Below are positions 1 to 6,792 of a stretch of DNA of 14,824 nucleotides, piece by piece. Source of the DNA: CAYXXN01 sp964469055 (GTDB lineage: Bacteria > Acidobacteriota > Thermoanaerobaculia > Multivoradales > JAHEKO01); assembly GCA_964469055.1 (NCBI GenBank), contig CAYXXN010000061.1:1-14824 (forward strand), written 5' to 3'. The position numbers were made by a program, and so were the translations under genes. Numbering within the stretch: position 1 is the stretch's first letter; each line of letters opens with the position of its first letter. Below the pieces are notes generated by a model that saw nothing but the letters and a program-made list of their open reading frames with translations, ran no database searches and was not told the DNA's origin.

Positions 1-1407
1 TTCGGGGTCGAGATCGATGGTGATCGGGGTGGGTTGCGCCAACGGCTCGCCGTCAAGGACGACCCGCGCACCGGGCGGATCGCTCGCGAGCTCGAAGCGC
101 TGCGGCGCCGCGGCGAGCTCCGGCGACCAGCGGCGCGGCAGGGCCGGCCCGACGACCAATTGCGTGCGGGCCAGCGTCTTGCCTCCCCGCTTGAGCTCGA
201 GATCCACCACCTTGCCGGGCTCGCCGCTGATGGGGACGAAAGCGGGCGTCACGAGCCCGGTCGGCGCGCCGTCAGCCCAGATCTCCGCCCCGGCGGGGCT
301 CGAAACCACTTCCACCGTGCCCGCGGCGGCCGCGGCCGAAGCCCCTTCGCCCGACCCCGCAGAGCTCCCGCCCCCCCAGCTCCGCCAGGCGAGCCAGCCG
401 CCCACCGCGAGCAGCACGACCGCCGCGCCGGCGATCAGCCAGCGCTTCCTGCCCGGGGGCTCCGCCACCTCCTGTCGTGGCTGGACCGGCGCCGCGGCCT
501 CGAGGTCCGCCCGCTGCAGGAACAGGGTCGCGTCGGCCTCGAGGGCGACCGCCCCGGTCTCGTCCGGCGTGACGCCGAGCTTGTTGCGCACGGCGGCGGC
601 CAGAGCCGAGCAGGACGTGTAACGGTCGGTCGACTTCTTGCTCAAGCCGCGCAGGACGAGCGCGTCGAGACCCTCCGGGAGCCGGCCATTGAGTTGGCGC
701 GGCGGCACCGGCTGCTCGTGCACGATGCGATACATCACCGTCGTCGGGTTGTCACCCTCGAACGGCCGCTCGCCGGTCAGCATCTCGTAGAGGATGACGG
801 CCATCGCGAATTGATCGGACGCGGGCACGACGGGCCGGCCCGTGATCTGCTCCGGTGCCATGTACATCGGGGTACCGACGATCATGCCCGTCGTCGTCAT
901 GGTCGTCGTCGTCAATTTGGCGACCCCGAAGTCGGTGATCTTCGGCTGCCCGCCCACGGTCAGCAGGATGTTGGCCGGCTTGACGTCGCGATGGACGATC
1001 GAGCGCTCGTGGGCGTAGTCGAGGCCGCTCGCGATCTGGCCGAGGATGTCGGCGATCTCCTTGAAGGAGAGCGTCCGCCCGCCCTTGAAGACTTCATCCA
1101 GGCTCTCGCCCGGCACGTACTCCATCGCGATGAACGAGACGCTGCCTTCCTGCCCGACGTCGTAGACGGTGACGATGTTGGGGTGCGAGAGGGTGCCGGC
1201 GGAGCGGAACTCGCGTTCGAAGCGCTCCTGGCGCATCTTCAGCTCCTTGGGATCGAGGCCGGCATGCGCCTGGATGGCCTTGATCGCCACCTGGCGACCA
1301 ATGACCGGATCCTCGGCCAGATAGACGATCCCCATCGCGCCGCGGCCGACGACGCGCTGCACCTCGTAGCGGCCGAACCGCGACGGGAGCGGCGCGGCGG
1401 CGCTCAT
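1..1407 (-). CDS. Membrane Ser/Thr protein kinase with PEGA repeats (partial, C-terminus off the left edge)
   Basis: Hanks-type protein kinase, expected to phosphorylate Ser/Thr on cytoplasmic targets. Seen, numbering from the ATG at 1407: glycine loop GRGAMG (about 21-26), VAIK lysine K43, catalytic loop HRDVKPAN (139-146), DFG (159-161) and MAPEQ (183-187). The activation segment carries TTTTMTTT (166-173), an unusually dense Thr run that suggests autophosphorylation. After the kinase domain comes a single hydrophobic segment (about 323-341, preceded by RKR), so the remainder is predicted outside the membrane. That part holds an Ala/Gly-rich linker and two PEGA-like repeats: SSPAGAEIWADG (about 371-382) and SDPPGARVVLDG further on. 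The frame is open through base 1, so the protein is truncated by the window. A GAGG motif lies about 10 nt upstream of the start. Its substrate cannot be read from the sequence. No neighbour is an obvious partner. Confidence 0.95.
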   Translation of the reverse strand, partial: MSAAAPLPSRFGRYEVQRVVGRGAMGIVYLAEDPVIGRQVAIKAIQAHAGLDPKELKMRQERFEREFRSAGTLSHPNIVTVYDVGQEGSVSFIAMEYVPGESLDEVFKGGRTLSFKEIADILGQIASGLDYAHERSIVHRDVKPANILLTVGGQPKITDFGVAKLTTTTMTTTGMIVGTPMYMAPEQITGRPVVPASDQFAMAVILYEMLTGERPFEGDNPTTVMYRIVHEQPVPPRQLNGRLPEGLDALVLRGLSKKSTDRYTSCSALAAAVRNKLGVTPDETGAVALEADATLFLQRADLEAAAPVQPRQEVAEPPGRKRWLIAGAAVVLLAVGGWLAWRSWGGGSSAGSGEGASAAAAAGTVEVVSSPAGAEIWADGAPTGLVTPAFVPISGEPGKVVDLELKRGGKTLARTQLVVGPALPRRWSPELAAAPQRFELASDPPGARVVLDGEPLAQPTPITIDLDPE

Positions 1408-1466
1408 CGGCGGAGCCTCGGCAATCGGCGCATCGAATCTGGGAGTTGCCGCGAAGCGGCTCGATG

Positions 1467-1508
1467 ATCCTAGCAGAGCCGGAGCGCCGAGGGCGGCCAT
1501 GCTAACAT
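1467..1508. promoter_or_regulatory. Divergent -10-like boxes between the kinase and the 1543 gene
   Basis: On the minus strand TAGGAT (1472 to 1467) lies 60 nt upstream of the kinase ATG. On the plus strand TAACAT (1503-1508) lies 35 nt upstream of the ATG at 1543. Neither has a convincing -35 hexamer. They are proposed only because this is the sole spacer between divergent genes and because the same TAGGAT hexamer precedes the M28 gene. Confidence 0.3.
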
Positions 1509-1542
1509 CCTCGTCGATCTCGCCTTGCGTCCGCGCCCTGCG

Positions 1543-1971
1543 ATGGCTGAGTCCTTCAGCGCCGAAGTCCGTCGCGTCCTCGATCGCCTGCTCTCTGACG
1601 AGCAGTCAGAGCGCGAGGTTCTCGAGGGCCGGCGGCGCGCTTGGAAGGAGGCGCTGCACGACTTCCGCGCCGTCGCCAACGAGCACATCGTCCCCATCCT
1701 GCACGAGGTCTTGCAGCCGCTGCGCGACCGCGGCTTCCGACCCTTCATCAACAACAACAGCCGGCTCGGAATGACCGTCAACCTCGATGTCGACCGCGAC
1801 GAGTTGCCCGGCCGCAGCCTGTGCTTCCGGCTCGACGCCGATCAGCGCGCCGTCGAGTGTCTGGTCCTGGGTCCCAGCGCGAGCCGCCTCGAGACCGCCG
1901 TGCCGATCGCAGCCGTCGATCGCGCCTGGGTCGAGAAATACGTGCTCGACTTCCTCGAGAAGCTGGTTTAG
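1543..1971 (+). CDS. Hypothetical protein, about 142 aa
   Basis: I do not recognise a family. Seen: an N-terminal, strongly charged helical stretch (residues about 1-55, rich in Glu/Arg/Leu, with EVRRVLDRLL and EGRRRAWKEALHDF) that could form a coiled coil. A mixed alpha/beta part follows, containing FINNNSRLGMTVNLDVDRDELPG, and the end is helical (WVEKYVLDFLEKLV). There is no signal peptide or membrane segment, so it is probably cytoplasmic. I chose ATG 1543 (MAESFS). A TTG at 1525, in frame and six codons upstream, is possible, and neither has a clear ribosome-binding site. The gene is divergent from the kinase, and its TAG stop overlaps the TAA stop of the opposite-strand hydrolase. Coding status rests on the clean open frame, a plausible protein composition and its fit between neighbours. 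Confidence 0.75.
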   Translation: MAESFSAEVRRVLDRLLSDEQSEREVLEGRRRAWKEALHDFRAVANEHIVPILHEVLQPLRDRGFRPFINNNSRLGMTVNLDVDRDELPGRSLCFRLDADQRAVECLVLGPSASRLETAVPIAAVDRAWVEKYVLDFLEKLV

Positions 1972-2636
1972 TCGCCTTCGAGGCCATCCAGAAACTGCAG
2001 CAGGAACTCGTGGAAGGCGCCCGGCTGGTCGAGGTAGCAGGCGTGGCTAGCGCCGTCGAGAACGAGAAGCTGGGCGCGCGGTAGCAGTCGTTCGAGCGCG
2101 CGGCCCTGAGCCAGCGGGACGACGGTGTCCCCCTCGCCCCAGACCAGGAGCACCGGCACCTGCGCGCCGGCGAGGGCGCTGGATTGCTCGTCGATCCCCG
2201 CCGGCGCGACGGCGACGAGGCCGGACACCAGCTCCGGGTGCAACGCGACGAGGGGCAGCGCGAAGCGCCCGCTCATCGAGGGTGCGACGACGACCGGACG
2301 CTCGAGTCCGAGGCGCGGCAACGCAGCGGCGAGGAACTGGTCCGCCGGCGCCGCCACCGGATCCGAGGCGCCGAAGCCGGGGAGGTCGAGCGCCACCGCG
2401 CGGTAGCCGCGCTCGGCGAGAACGGCGAGCGTTCCCAGCTCCCGCCAAGTCTCGGCGCTGTAACGAGCACCGTGGAGCAGGAGGACCGGCTGGCCCGTGG
2501 CGGCCCCGGCGACGAGAACGTGGAGCCGCGCTCCAGCCTCCCACTCGAGCCAGCGCTCCTCGATTGCCCCGCCAGTCTCGCCCGGGGCGCCGCCGCACAC
2601 TGCGAGGAGGATCGCGGCGACGGAGAGGACGGTCAT
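1968..2636 (-). CDS. Exported ABHD14-like alpha/beta hydrolase
   Basis: Alpha/beta-hydrolase of 222 aa. Seen: hydrophobic N-terminus (LSVAAILLAVCGGAPG), LLLHG oxyanion segment (52-56), DLPGFGAS (84-91), nucleophile elbow APSMSG with Ser120, acid Asp170 in VWGEGD, and His198 in GASHACYLD. The elbow and the HxCYLD segment resemble mammalian ABHD14B (elbow SPSLSG, HPCYLD) more than ordinary GHSMGG hydrolases. ABHD14B has been reported as a lysine deacetylase that passes acetyl to CoA; whether that chemistry holds here is unknown. The N-terminus looks like a signal peptide, possibly a lipoprotein type (LAVC), so the enzyme is probably exported, which is odd for a CoA-using activity. The gene starts 29 nt downstream of the M28 peptidase stop and is probably its operon partner. 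No strong ribosome-binding site is seen. Confidence 0.88.
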   Translation of the reverse strand: MTVLSVAAILLAVCGGAPGETGGAIEERWLEWEAGARLHVLVAGAATGQPVLLLHGARYSAETWRELGTLAVLAERGYRAVALDLPGFGASDPVAAPADQFLAAALPRLGLERPVVVAPSMSGRFALPLVALHPELVSGLVAVAPAGIDEQSSALAGAQVPVLLVWGEGDTVVPLAQGRALERLLPRAQLLVLDGASHACYLDQPGAFHEFLLQFLDGLEGD

Positions 2637-2665
2637 GTCGTCAGGTGCACGCGCGAAGGTCTCGC

Positions 2666-4963
2666 CTACTCGCTCTCGGTGCCGGCCATCTCCGCTTCGG
2701 CCGCGAGGTAGCCGAAGGCGGCCCAGGTGGGCGAGGTCAGTACCTGCGCGAAGATCTCGCGGGCGCGTTCGGGGCGACCGTGGATGGAATGCCAGGCCCC
2801 GACGCCGTAGCCGATCGTCGGGAAGGCGACCGCCGCCGGGTCGCCGGCGGCCTCCGCGAGGAGCGCCTCCGGGTCGAGCTCGCCCTTGAAGGCCAGGAGC
2901 AGCCGGTGGTAGTCGCCGTTCTCGATGACGTCCATGTCGGCGACGATCGGCTCCAGCACCACCGCCGCCTCCTCTTCGCGCCCGAGCCGGCGGAGGGTGA
3001 GGTAAAGCCAGTACGAGCTGGCCACGAGCGTGTCCGGGTTGGTCGCCGCCGCGACGTCCTCCCGATAGGCGGTCAGCGCACCCTCGAAGTCACCCGACAC
3101 GTAGCGGGCCAGCCCCAGGTGATACCGGATGTTCGAGTGCAGCGTGCTGGTCGGAATGCCGCGCTCGTTGGGGAGGCCGTCGGGCTCGACCTCGTCCTCC
3201 CTGCCGCGCACGAGTTCGGAGGCCCGCTCGAGATCGGCGACGGCGCGATCGAGCTCGCGCACCGTGAGCCAGCGGTGCCCGCGGTGGCGCAAGAAGCGCG
3301 CATCCCCGGCGTGGAGTTCGACGCCGGCGGAAAAGGCGCCGATGGCCTCGCGGTAGCGCCCCAGGTAGGCCGTCCGGCGCCCTACCCAGATGAGTGCCTC
3401 GGCGTCCGCGGGGTCCGCCGCCCGTTGCCTCCGCGCCTCCGCCAGCAAGCGCTCCTGCTCGGCGCGGAACTCGGCCGCCGGCGCCGGCGGCAGGAGTTCG
3501 GTGCCGAGCAGCGAGACGGCCTGCGGGGCAGAGGGCGGCAGCCAACCCTCCGGCACCAGCCGGTCCGGCAGGTCGGCCAGGACATACCCCGTCAAAGCGA
3601 GCATCGCCGTCGCCCGCCGCAGGTCGTCGGGCTCGACCTTGTCGAGGGTGTCGGCCTCCGTGTGGTGCCAGTCGAAGTAGTGCTCGGCCACCGTCTGCAG
3701 TGCGAGCCCCGGCGTGCCGGCCTCCATCAGCGGCTCGATGTCGGCGCCACCGCCCCCCCGAGTGAGAACGTCGCCGTCGATGGGCGCCAGCAGAGCGACG
3801 ATCTCCCGCAACCGCAGGAAGGCGGCCTCGTAGGTGGCGTCCCCGGCCTCGGCGTCGATCCCCGCCAGCCCGAAGCCGAAGCCGACCGGGCGCTCGGCGC
3901 CGCCGTCCATCTCGATCGCCGCCACGTGTCGGCCGGCTTCGTCGCCCAGGGCCTCCCGGTAGGCGGCCGCGCCCCGCGTGCCGTTCTCCTCGTTGGTCCA
4001 CAGCACGACGCGCAGCGTGCGCCGGGGACGCAGGCCGAGATCGGAGAGCAGCGTGAGCGCTTGCCAGGCGGCCACGCAGCCCGAGGCGTCGTCGTGCGCT
4101 CCCTGCCCCACGTCCCAAGAGTCGAGGTGTCCCCCCATGACCACGACCTCCTCGGGCCGCTCGCGGCCGACGAGCTCGGCAATCACGTTGGCGGACGGGG
4201 CATCGGCCTCGAAACGTGCTTCCATCTGTAGGCGTACGCGGAGGGTCTCTCCGGCGGCGGCACGGCGCGCCAGCCATTCGGCGTCCTCGACCGTGATCGC
4301 CGCAGCTGGGATCTTGGGCTGCCCCTCGTCGTAGCGCATCGCGCCGGTGTGCGGCGTGTAGAGGCTGCGGCCGGTGGCCGAGCGCACCAGGGCGCCGACC
4401 GCCCCGAGAGCCGCGGCCCGCGAGGCGCCGCGGCCGCGGTAGACGACCGTCGACAGGTAGCCCTCCCAGGGCGTCGTGCCTTGCCAGCGGCTGGCGAAGA
4501 CGACGATCTTGCCCGCCACGGCGTCGCGGCCGCGGCGCTCCAGCTCGTCGAAGTCGCGCACCACGACCACCTCGGCCTCGATGCCCTCCGGCGGCGTGCC
4601 GACGCTGCCGCCGAGGCCGAGAATCGCCAACGGCCGGCGCACGGGGCCGACGACGGCGGCCGACTCCCGGCCACGCACCCAGCGCGGCACCTGGACCGGC
4701 TGCAGGCGGACGTTCTCGAGACCCTCCGCGAGCATCCCTGCATGTGCCCAGCGCACCGCCTCTTCGAGTTCCGGCGAGCCCGAGAGACGGTGGCCGATGC
4801 GGGTGGTCAGGTGCTCGAGCTTCGCCCAGGCGCCGTCGTCGGTGAGCGCCGCTCCCAGGATGCGCGCCGCCGGCTCGCGGTAGGTCTCGGCGGGCGGCTC
4901 GGCGACGAGCGCCGCCGCCGCCACGACGACGGCCGCGAACCCGACTTTGAGCGCACGCGCCAT
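2666..4963 (-). CDS. Secreted M28-family zinc peptidase (carboxypeptidase-Q-like) with C-terminal TPR-like region
   Basis: Exopeptidase of clan MH, 765 aa. Seen: signal-like N-terminus (about 5-21) and a PA-like insert (about 125-240; GKIVVFASR). The M28 metal site is clear: GGHLDSWD (His279), GAHDDASG (Asp291, bridging), NEENG (Glu325 catalytic, Glu326 ligand), EMDGG (Asp353) and DWHHTEADT (His433/434). This order matches carboxypeptidase Q/PGCP-like enzymes, which usually end near residue 470. Here about 290 extra residues follow, with helical TPR-like units (AEALIWVGRRTAYLGRYREA near 521-540, YHLGLARYVSGDFEGALTAY near 614-633, RPERAREIFAQ near 730-740). The start is supported by GAGGAGG eight to nine bases upstream. 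It is probably exported and degrades peptides, with the TPR part mediating binding (inferred). The hydrolase gene follows after 29 nt. Confidence 0.93.
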   Translation of the reverse strand: MARALKVGFAAVVVAAAALVAEPPAETYREPAARILGAALTDDGAWAKLEHLTTRIGHRLSGSPELEEAVRWAHAGMLAEGLENVRLQPVQVPRWVRGRESAAVVGPVRRPLAILGLGGSVGTPPEGIEAEVVVVRDFDELERRGRDAVAGKIVVFASRWQGTTPWEGYLSTVVYRGRGASRAAALGAVGALVRSATGRSLYTPHTGAMRYDEGQPKIPAAAITVEDAEWLARRAAAGETLRVRLQMEARFEADAPSANVIAELVGRERPEEVVVMGGHLDSWDVGQGAHDDASGCVAAWQALTLLSDLGLRPRRTLRVVLWTNEENGTRGAAAYREALGDEAGRHVAAIEMDGGAERPVGFGFGLAGIDAEAGDATYEAAFLRLREIVALLAPIDGDVLTRGGGGADIEPLMEAGTPGLALQTVAEHYFDWHHTEADTLDKVEPDDLRRATAMLALTGYVLADLPDRLVPEGWLPPSAPQAVSLLGTELLPPAPAAEFRAEQERLLAEARRQRAADPADAEALIWVGRRTAYLGRYREAIGAFSAGVELHAGDARFLRHRGHRWLTVRELDRAVADLERASELVRGREDEVEPDGLPNERGIPTSTLHSNIRYHLGLARYVSGDFEGALTAYREDVAAATNPDTLVASSYWLYLTLRRLGREEEAAVVLEPIVADMDVIENGDYHRLLLAFKGELDPEALLAEAAGDPAAVAFPTIGYGVGAWHSIHGRPERAREIFAQVLTSPTWAAFGYLAAEAEMAGTESE

Positions 4964-4989
4964 CCGAGCCTCCTCGACTGCGGCTCGCG

Positions 4990-4995
4990 ATCCTA
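4990..4995 (-). promoter_or_regulatory. -10-like box (TAGGAT) upstream of the M28 peptidase
   Basis: TAGGAT on the minus strand, 26 nt upstream of the ATG at 4963, identical to the hexamer upstream of the kinase gene. No good -35 is seen at 16-18 nt spacing. The gene's ribosome-binding site GAGGAGG lies between this box and the start. Confidence 0.35.
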
Positions 4996-5041
4996 TCCGG
5001 ACTCGCCTTCATCGCACCGACATTGCGCCGCCGTTTCGCCG

Positions 5042-5070
5042 TTGACGAAGGGGCGGGTGAGGAGTACCCT
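5042..5070 (+). promoter_or_regulatory. Near-consensus sigma70 promoter of the small transcript
   Basis: TTGACG (5042-5047), a 17-bp spacer and TACCCT (5065-5070). Spacing is optimal and the -35 matches five of six consensus bases. The predicted transcript start is near 5077. The only downstream plus-strand content before a strong terminator is a 31-codon ORF and a set of hairpins. Confidence 0.65.
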
Positions 5071-5118
5071 GCAAAGCGAACCACGCGGCACACGGCGCAA
5101 GCCAAGAAAGGGGGTTCG

Positions 5119-5214
5119 ATGCAGACTCCACCCGACCACGAGCAGCCCTCGGTGGGTTCGGTGAGTCTTCCGATCCTCCCGGGGGCCGAGCCGGGACTCC
5201 GACGGCGCCTTTGA
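5119..5214 (+). CDS. Small ORF, 31 aa, unknown function
   Basis: ATG at 5119 preceded by AAAGGGGG with a 4-nt gap, one of the better ribosome-binding sites in the window, and ending with TGA at 5212-5214. The peptide is Pro-rich with a basic end: MQTPPDHEQP at the start, SLPILPGAEPGLRRRL at the end. There is no hydrophobic segment and no cysteine, so it is neither a membrane toxin nor a processed lipopeptide. The promoter with optimal spacing and the terminator downstream favour a real transcript. Whether the peptide or the RNA is the product is open. I recognise no family. Confidence 0.45.
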   Translation: MQTPPDHEQPSVGSVSLPILPGAEPGLRRRL

Positions 5215-5228
5215 ACCACAGCCCCTAG

Positions 5229-5267
5229 CGAGTCGGGGAACGACTCGGGGACCGAGTCGCAAGACTC
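5229..5267 (+). repeat. Four-arm set of mutually exclusive hairpins
   Basis: Four short complementary arms in 39 nt: arm 1 CGAGTCG (5229-5235), arm 2 CGACTCGG (5241-5248), arm 3 CCGAGTCG (5252-5259) and arm 4 GACTC (5263-5267). Arms 1:2 form 7 bp with a GGGAA loop. Arms 2:3 form 8 bp with a GGA loop. Arms 3:4 form 5 bp closing a GCAA (GNRA) tetraloop. Thus 1:2 plus 3:4 competes with 2:3 (or 1:4 enclosing 2:3), the topology of a two-state RNA switch. Function is inferred only. Confidence 0.6.
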
Positions 5268-5291
5268 CTGGGACGCCGCCGGGGCCAACGC

Positions 5292-5326
5292 AAGGACCGG
5301 AGCCGAGGGCTCCGGTCCTTCGTCGT
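5292..5326 (+). terminator. Strong intrinsic terminator
   Basis: Perfect inverted repeat: GGACCGGAGCC (5294-5304), loop GAG, GGCTCCGGTCC (5308-5318), extendable by two A-T pairs to 13 bp. The plus strand continues TTCGTCGTTT, a moderate U-rich tail. The hairpin also lies about 40 nt beyond the stop of the minus-strand sulfatase-like gene, so it may act in both directions, though the minus-side tail is less T-rich. Confidence 0.8.
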
Positions 5327-5358
5327 TTCGGGGCACCCCTCGGATGGCGACCCCGGCC

Positions 5359-6702
5359 TCAGTCGTCCAGGTAGCCGAGCGCCGCCAGGCCCTTGCGGGT
5401 GTCGGCATCCATCGCCTGCTCGATGGGCTCGAACACCCGCAGATCTCGCCGCCAGGCGGTCAGCAAGGAGCGCAGACGAGCCGTCTCGGCAGGCCACTCC
5501 GCGGCGACGTCGCGCCGTTCGCCAGGATCGGAGCCCAAGTCGTAGAGCTCGCTGCGGCCGTCCTCGCGTCGCACGATGAGCTTCCAGTCCACCGTGCGCA
5601 ACGCCACCGCCGCCCGCGACTCCGCGACGACGTAGTCGCGCGTCGCACCCCCCCGCCCACTCAACCAGGGCAGGAGGCTCCCCTCGGGGCTCGTCGCCCC
5701 GGCCGCCGCGAGAAAGGTGGCGGCGATCTGGCGCGTCTCGACGAGACCCTCGACGAGCCGGCCGCGCCGTCCCGCCCAAGCCGCCGGCGGCTTGGCGATC
5801 AGCGGCACATGCAGCAGCTCGTCCCAGAGGTCGTTCTCGTGGCCGATCTTGCCGTGCTCGAAGAACTCCTCGCCGTGATCGGCCGTCACCACGACGAGGG
5901 TCTCATCCCAGAGGCCGCGCCGCTTCAGGTCCTCGAAGAGCCGGCCGAGCCACCAGTCGAGGCCCAGGATCTCCTCGTCGTAGCGGGCCACCATCGTCGC
6001 CCGGTCGTCCGCATCGAGAGCGAGCTCGCCGTCGAGGATGCGCTCGCGCAGGTCCCGCCACTGGTAGCAGAAATCGATGTCGCTCTCGCCGGGATCGAAG
6101 CGCCCGCGCGCTCCCACGGACGGACAGTAGGGCCAGTGGACGTCCAGGTAGTGGACGTAGGCGAAGAAGCGGCCCGGCTGCCCTCCGACGGTGTCCAGGA
6201 AGCGACCCGCGGCGCGGTTGACGTTGGCGGCCTCGCCGGCGCGCTCGTCGTACACGTCGAAACCCTGACGCAGGCCGTAGCGCCGCGAGAGCTGCACCTG
6301 CTCGGCCAAGAGCGCGGTGCGGTAGCCGGCCGCCTGCAACCGCTCGGCCAGCGTCTCGACCTCTTGCGAGAGCGCAGGCCCGACGATCTTGCCGTGCTCG
6401 TCTTTCTCCCAGGCCAGCAGGCCATGCTCCGACGGGTAGAGGCCGGTCAGGAGAGAGGGCACCGACGGGCGCGTCCAGAAGGCCTGCGCAAAGGCCTGGC
6501 GGAAGACGACCCCTTGGGCGGCGAGGGCATCGAGGTTGGGGCTCGTCGGCCGCTCGTAACCGTAGACCCCGAGGTGATCCGGGCGCAGGCAGTCGACGAC
6601 GATGAGGAGGAGGTTGGGCGGCGGGAGCTTGCCGGGGCCGGGCACGCAGGCCGCGAGCAGGGGCAACACCACGGGGAGTGCGAGGCGGCGAACGCGACCC
6701 AT
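5359..6702 (-). CDS. Sulfatase/alkaline-phosphatase-superfamily lipoprotein with Thr at the nucleophile position
   Basis: Sulfatase-fold hydrolase, 447 aa from ATG 6702 (a GTG at 6708 adds two residues; neither has a ribosome-binding site). Seen: basic N-terminus, hydrophobic core and lipobox LAAC (Cys19), so a membrane-anchored exported lipoprotein. Metal and active-site signature: NLLLIVVDCLRPDHLG (Asp37), WTRPSVPSLLTGLYPSEHG with Thr77, HYLDVHWPY (His184, His189), TADHGEE (Asp275, His276) and GHENDLWDE (His288). In true sulfatases the nucleophile motif is C/S-x-P-x-R; here it reads T-R-P-S-V, so formylglycine cannot form and the Arg is absent. Phosphodiesterase or phosphotransferase activity on envelope substrates is a better guess than sulfate ester hydrolysis. 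A TAGCCT box (6754 to 6749, minus) lies about 46 nt upstream. Confidence 0.9.
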   Translation of the reverse strand: MGRVRRLALPVVLPLLAACVPGPGKLPPPNLLLIVVDCLRPDHLGVYGYERPTSPNLDALAAQGVVFRQAFAQAFWTRPSVPSLLTGLYPSEHGLLAWEKDEHGKIVGPALSQEVETLAERLQAAGYRTALLAEQVQLSRRYGLRQGFDVYDERAGEAANVNRAAGRFLDTVGGQPGRFFAYVHYLDVHWPYCPSVGARGRFDPGESDIDFCYQWRDLRERILDGELALDADDRATMVARYDEEILGLDWWLGRLFEDLKRRGLWDETLVVVTADHGEEFFEHGKIGHENDLWDELLHVPLIAKPPAAWAGRRGRLVEGLVETRQIAATFLAAAGATSPEGSLLPWLSGRGGATRDYVVAESRAAVALRTVDWKLIVRREDGRSELYDLGSDPGERRDVAAEWPAETARLRSLLTAWRRDLRVFEPIEQAMDADTRKGLAALGYLDD

Positions 6703-6792
6703 CGGCACGGCGCGGCGGCCCGGGCGAGGACACCGCGCTGTGCGGCGAAGGCTAACGCCGCCAGGGGGGCAAGGAAAGAGTAGCCGCGGCCC

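Larger units (their letters stand above)
5077..5326 (+). ncRNA. Candidate small RNA or small mRNA of about 250 nt
   Basis: Inferred transcription unit bounded by the promoter at 5042-5070 and the terminator at 5292-5326. It contains a ribosome-binding site and short ORF (5119-5214), then a four-arm hairpin region (5229-5267). No plus-strand gene follows, because the next gene is convergent, so it cannot be a leader controlling a downstream ORF. It could be a small mRNA with a structured 3' UTR, a trans-acting RNA, or a dual-function RNA. I do not recognise an Rfam family. Confidence 0.5.

Noticed and set aside
34..1467. Long plus-strand open frame over the kinase gene
   Set aside because: The opposite strand encodes an intact kinase with all catalytic motifs. 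The plus frame is Arg/Ala/His-rich low-complexity translation typical of antisense GC-rich DNA.
2282..4231. 649-codon plus-strand frame over the M28 peptidase
   Set aside because: It is antisense to a protein with a complete M28 metal site; no domain is recognisable and the composition is biased to Arg/Gly/Pro.
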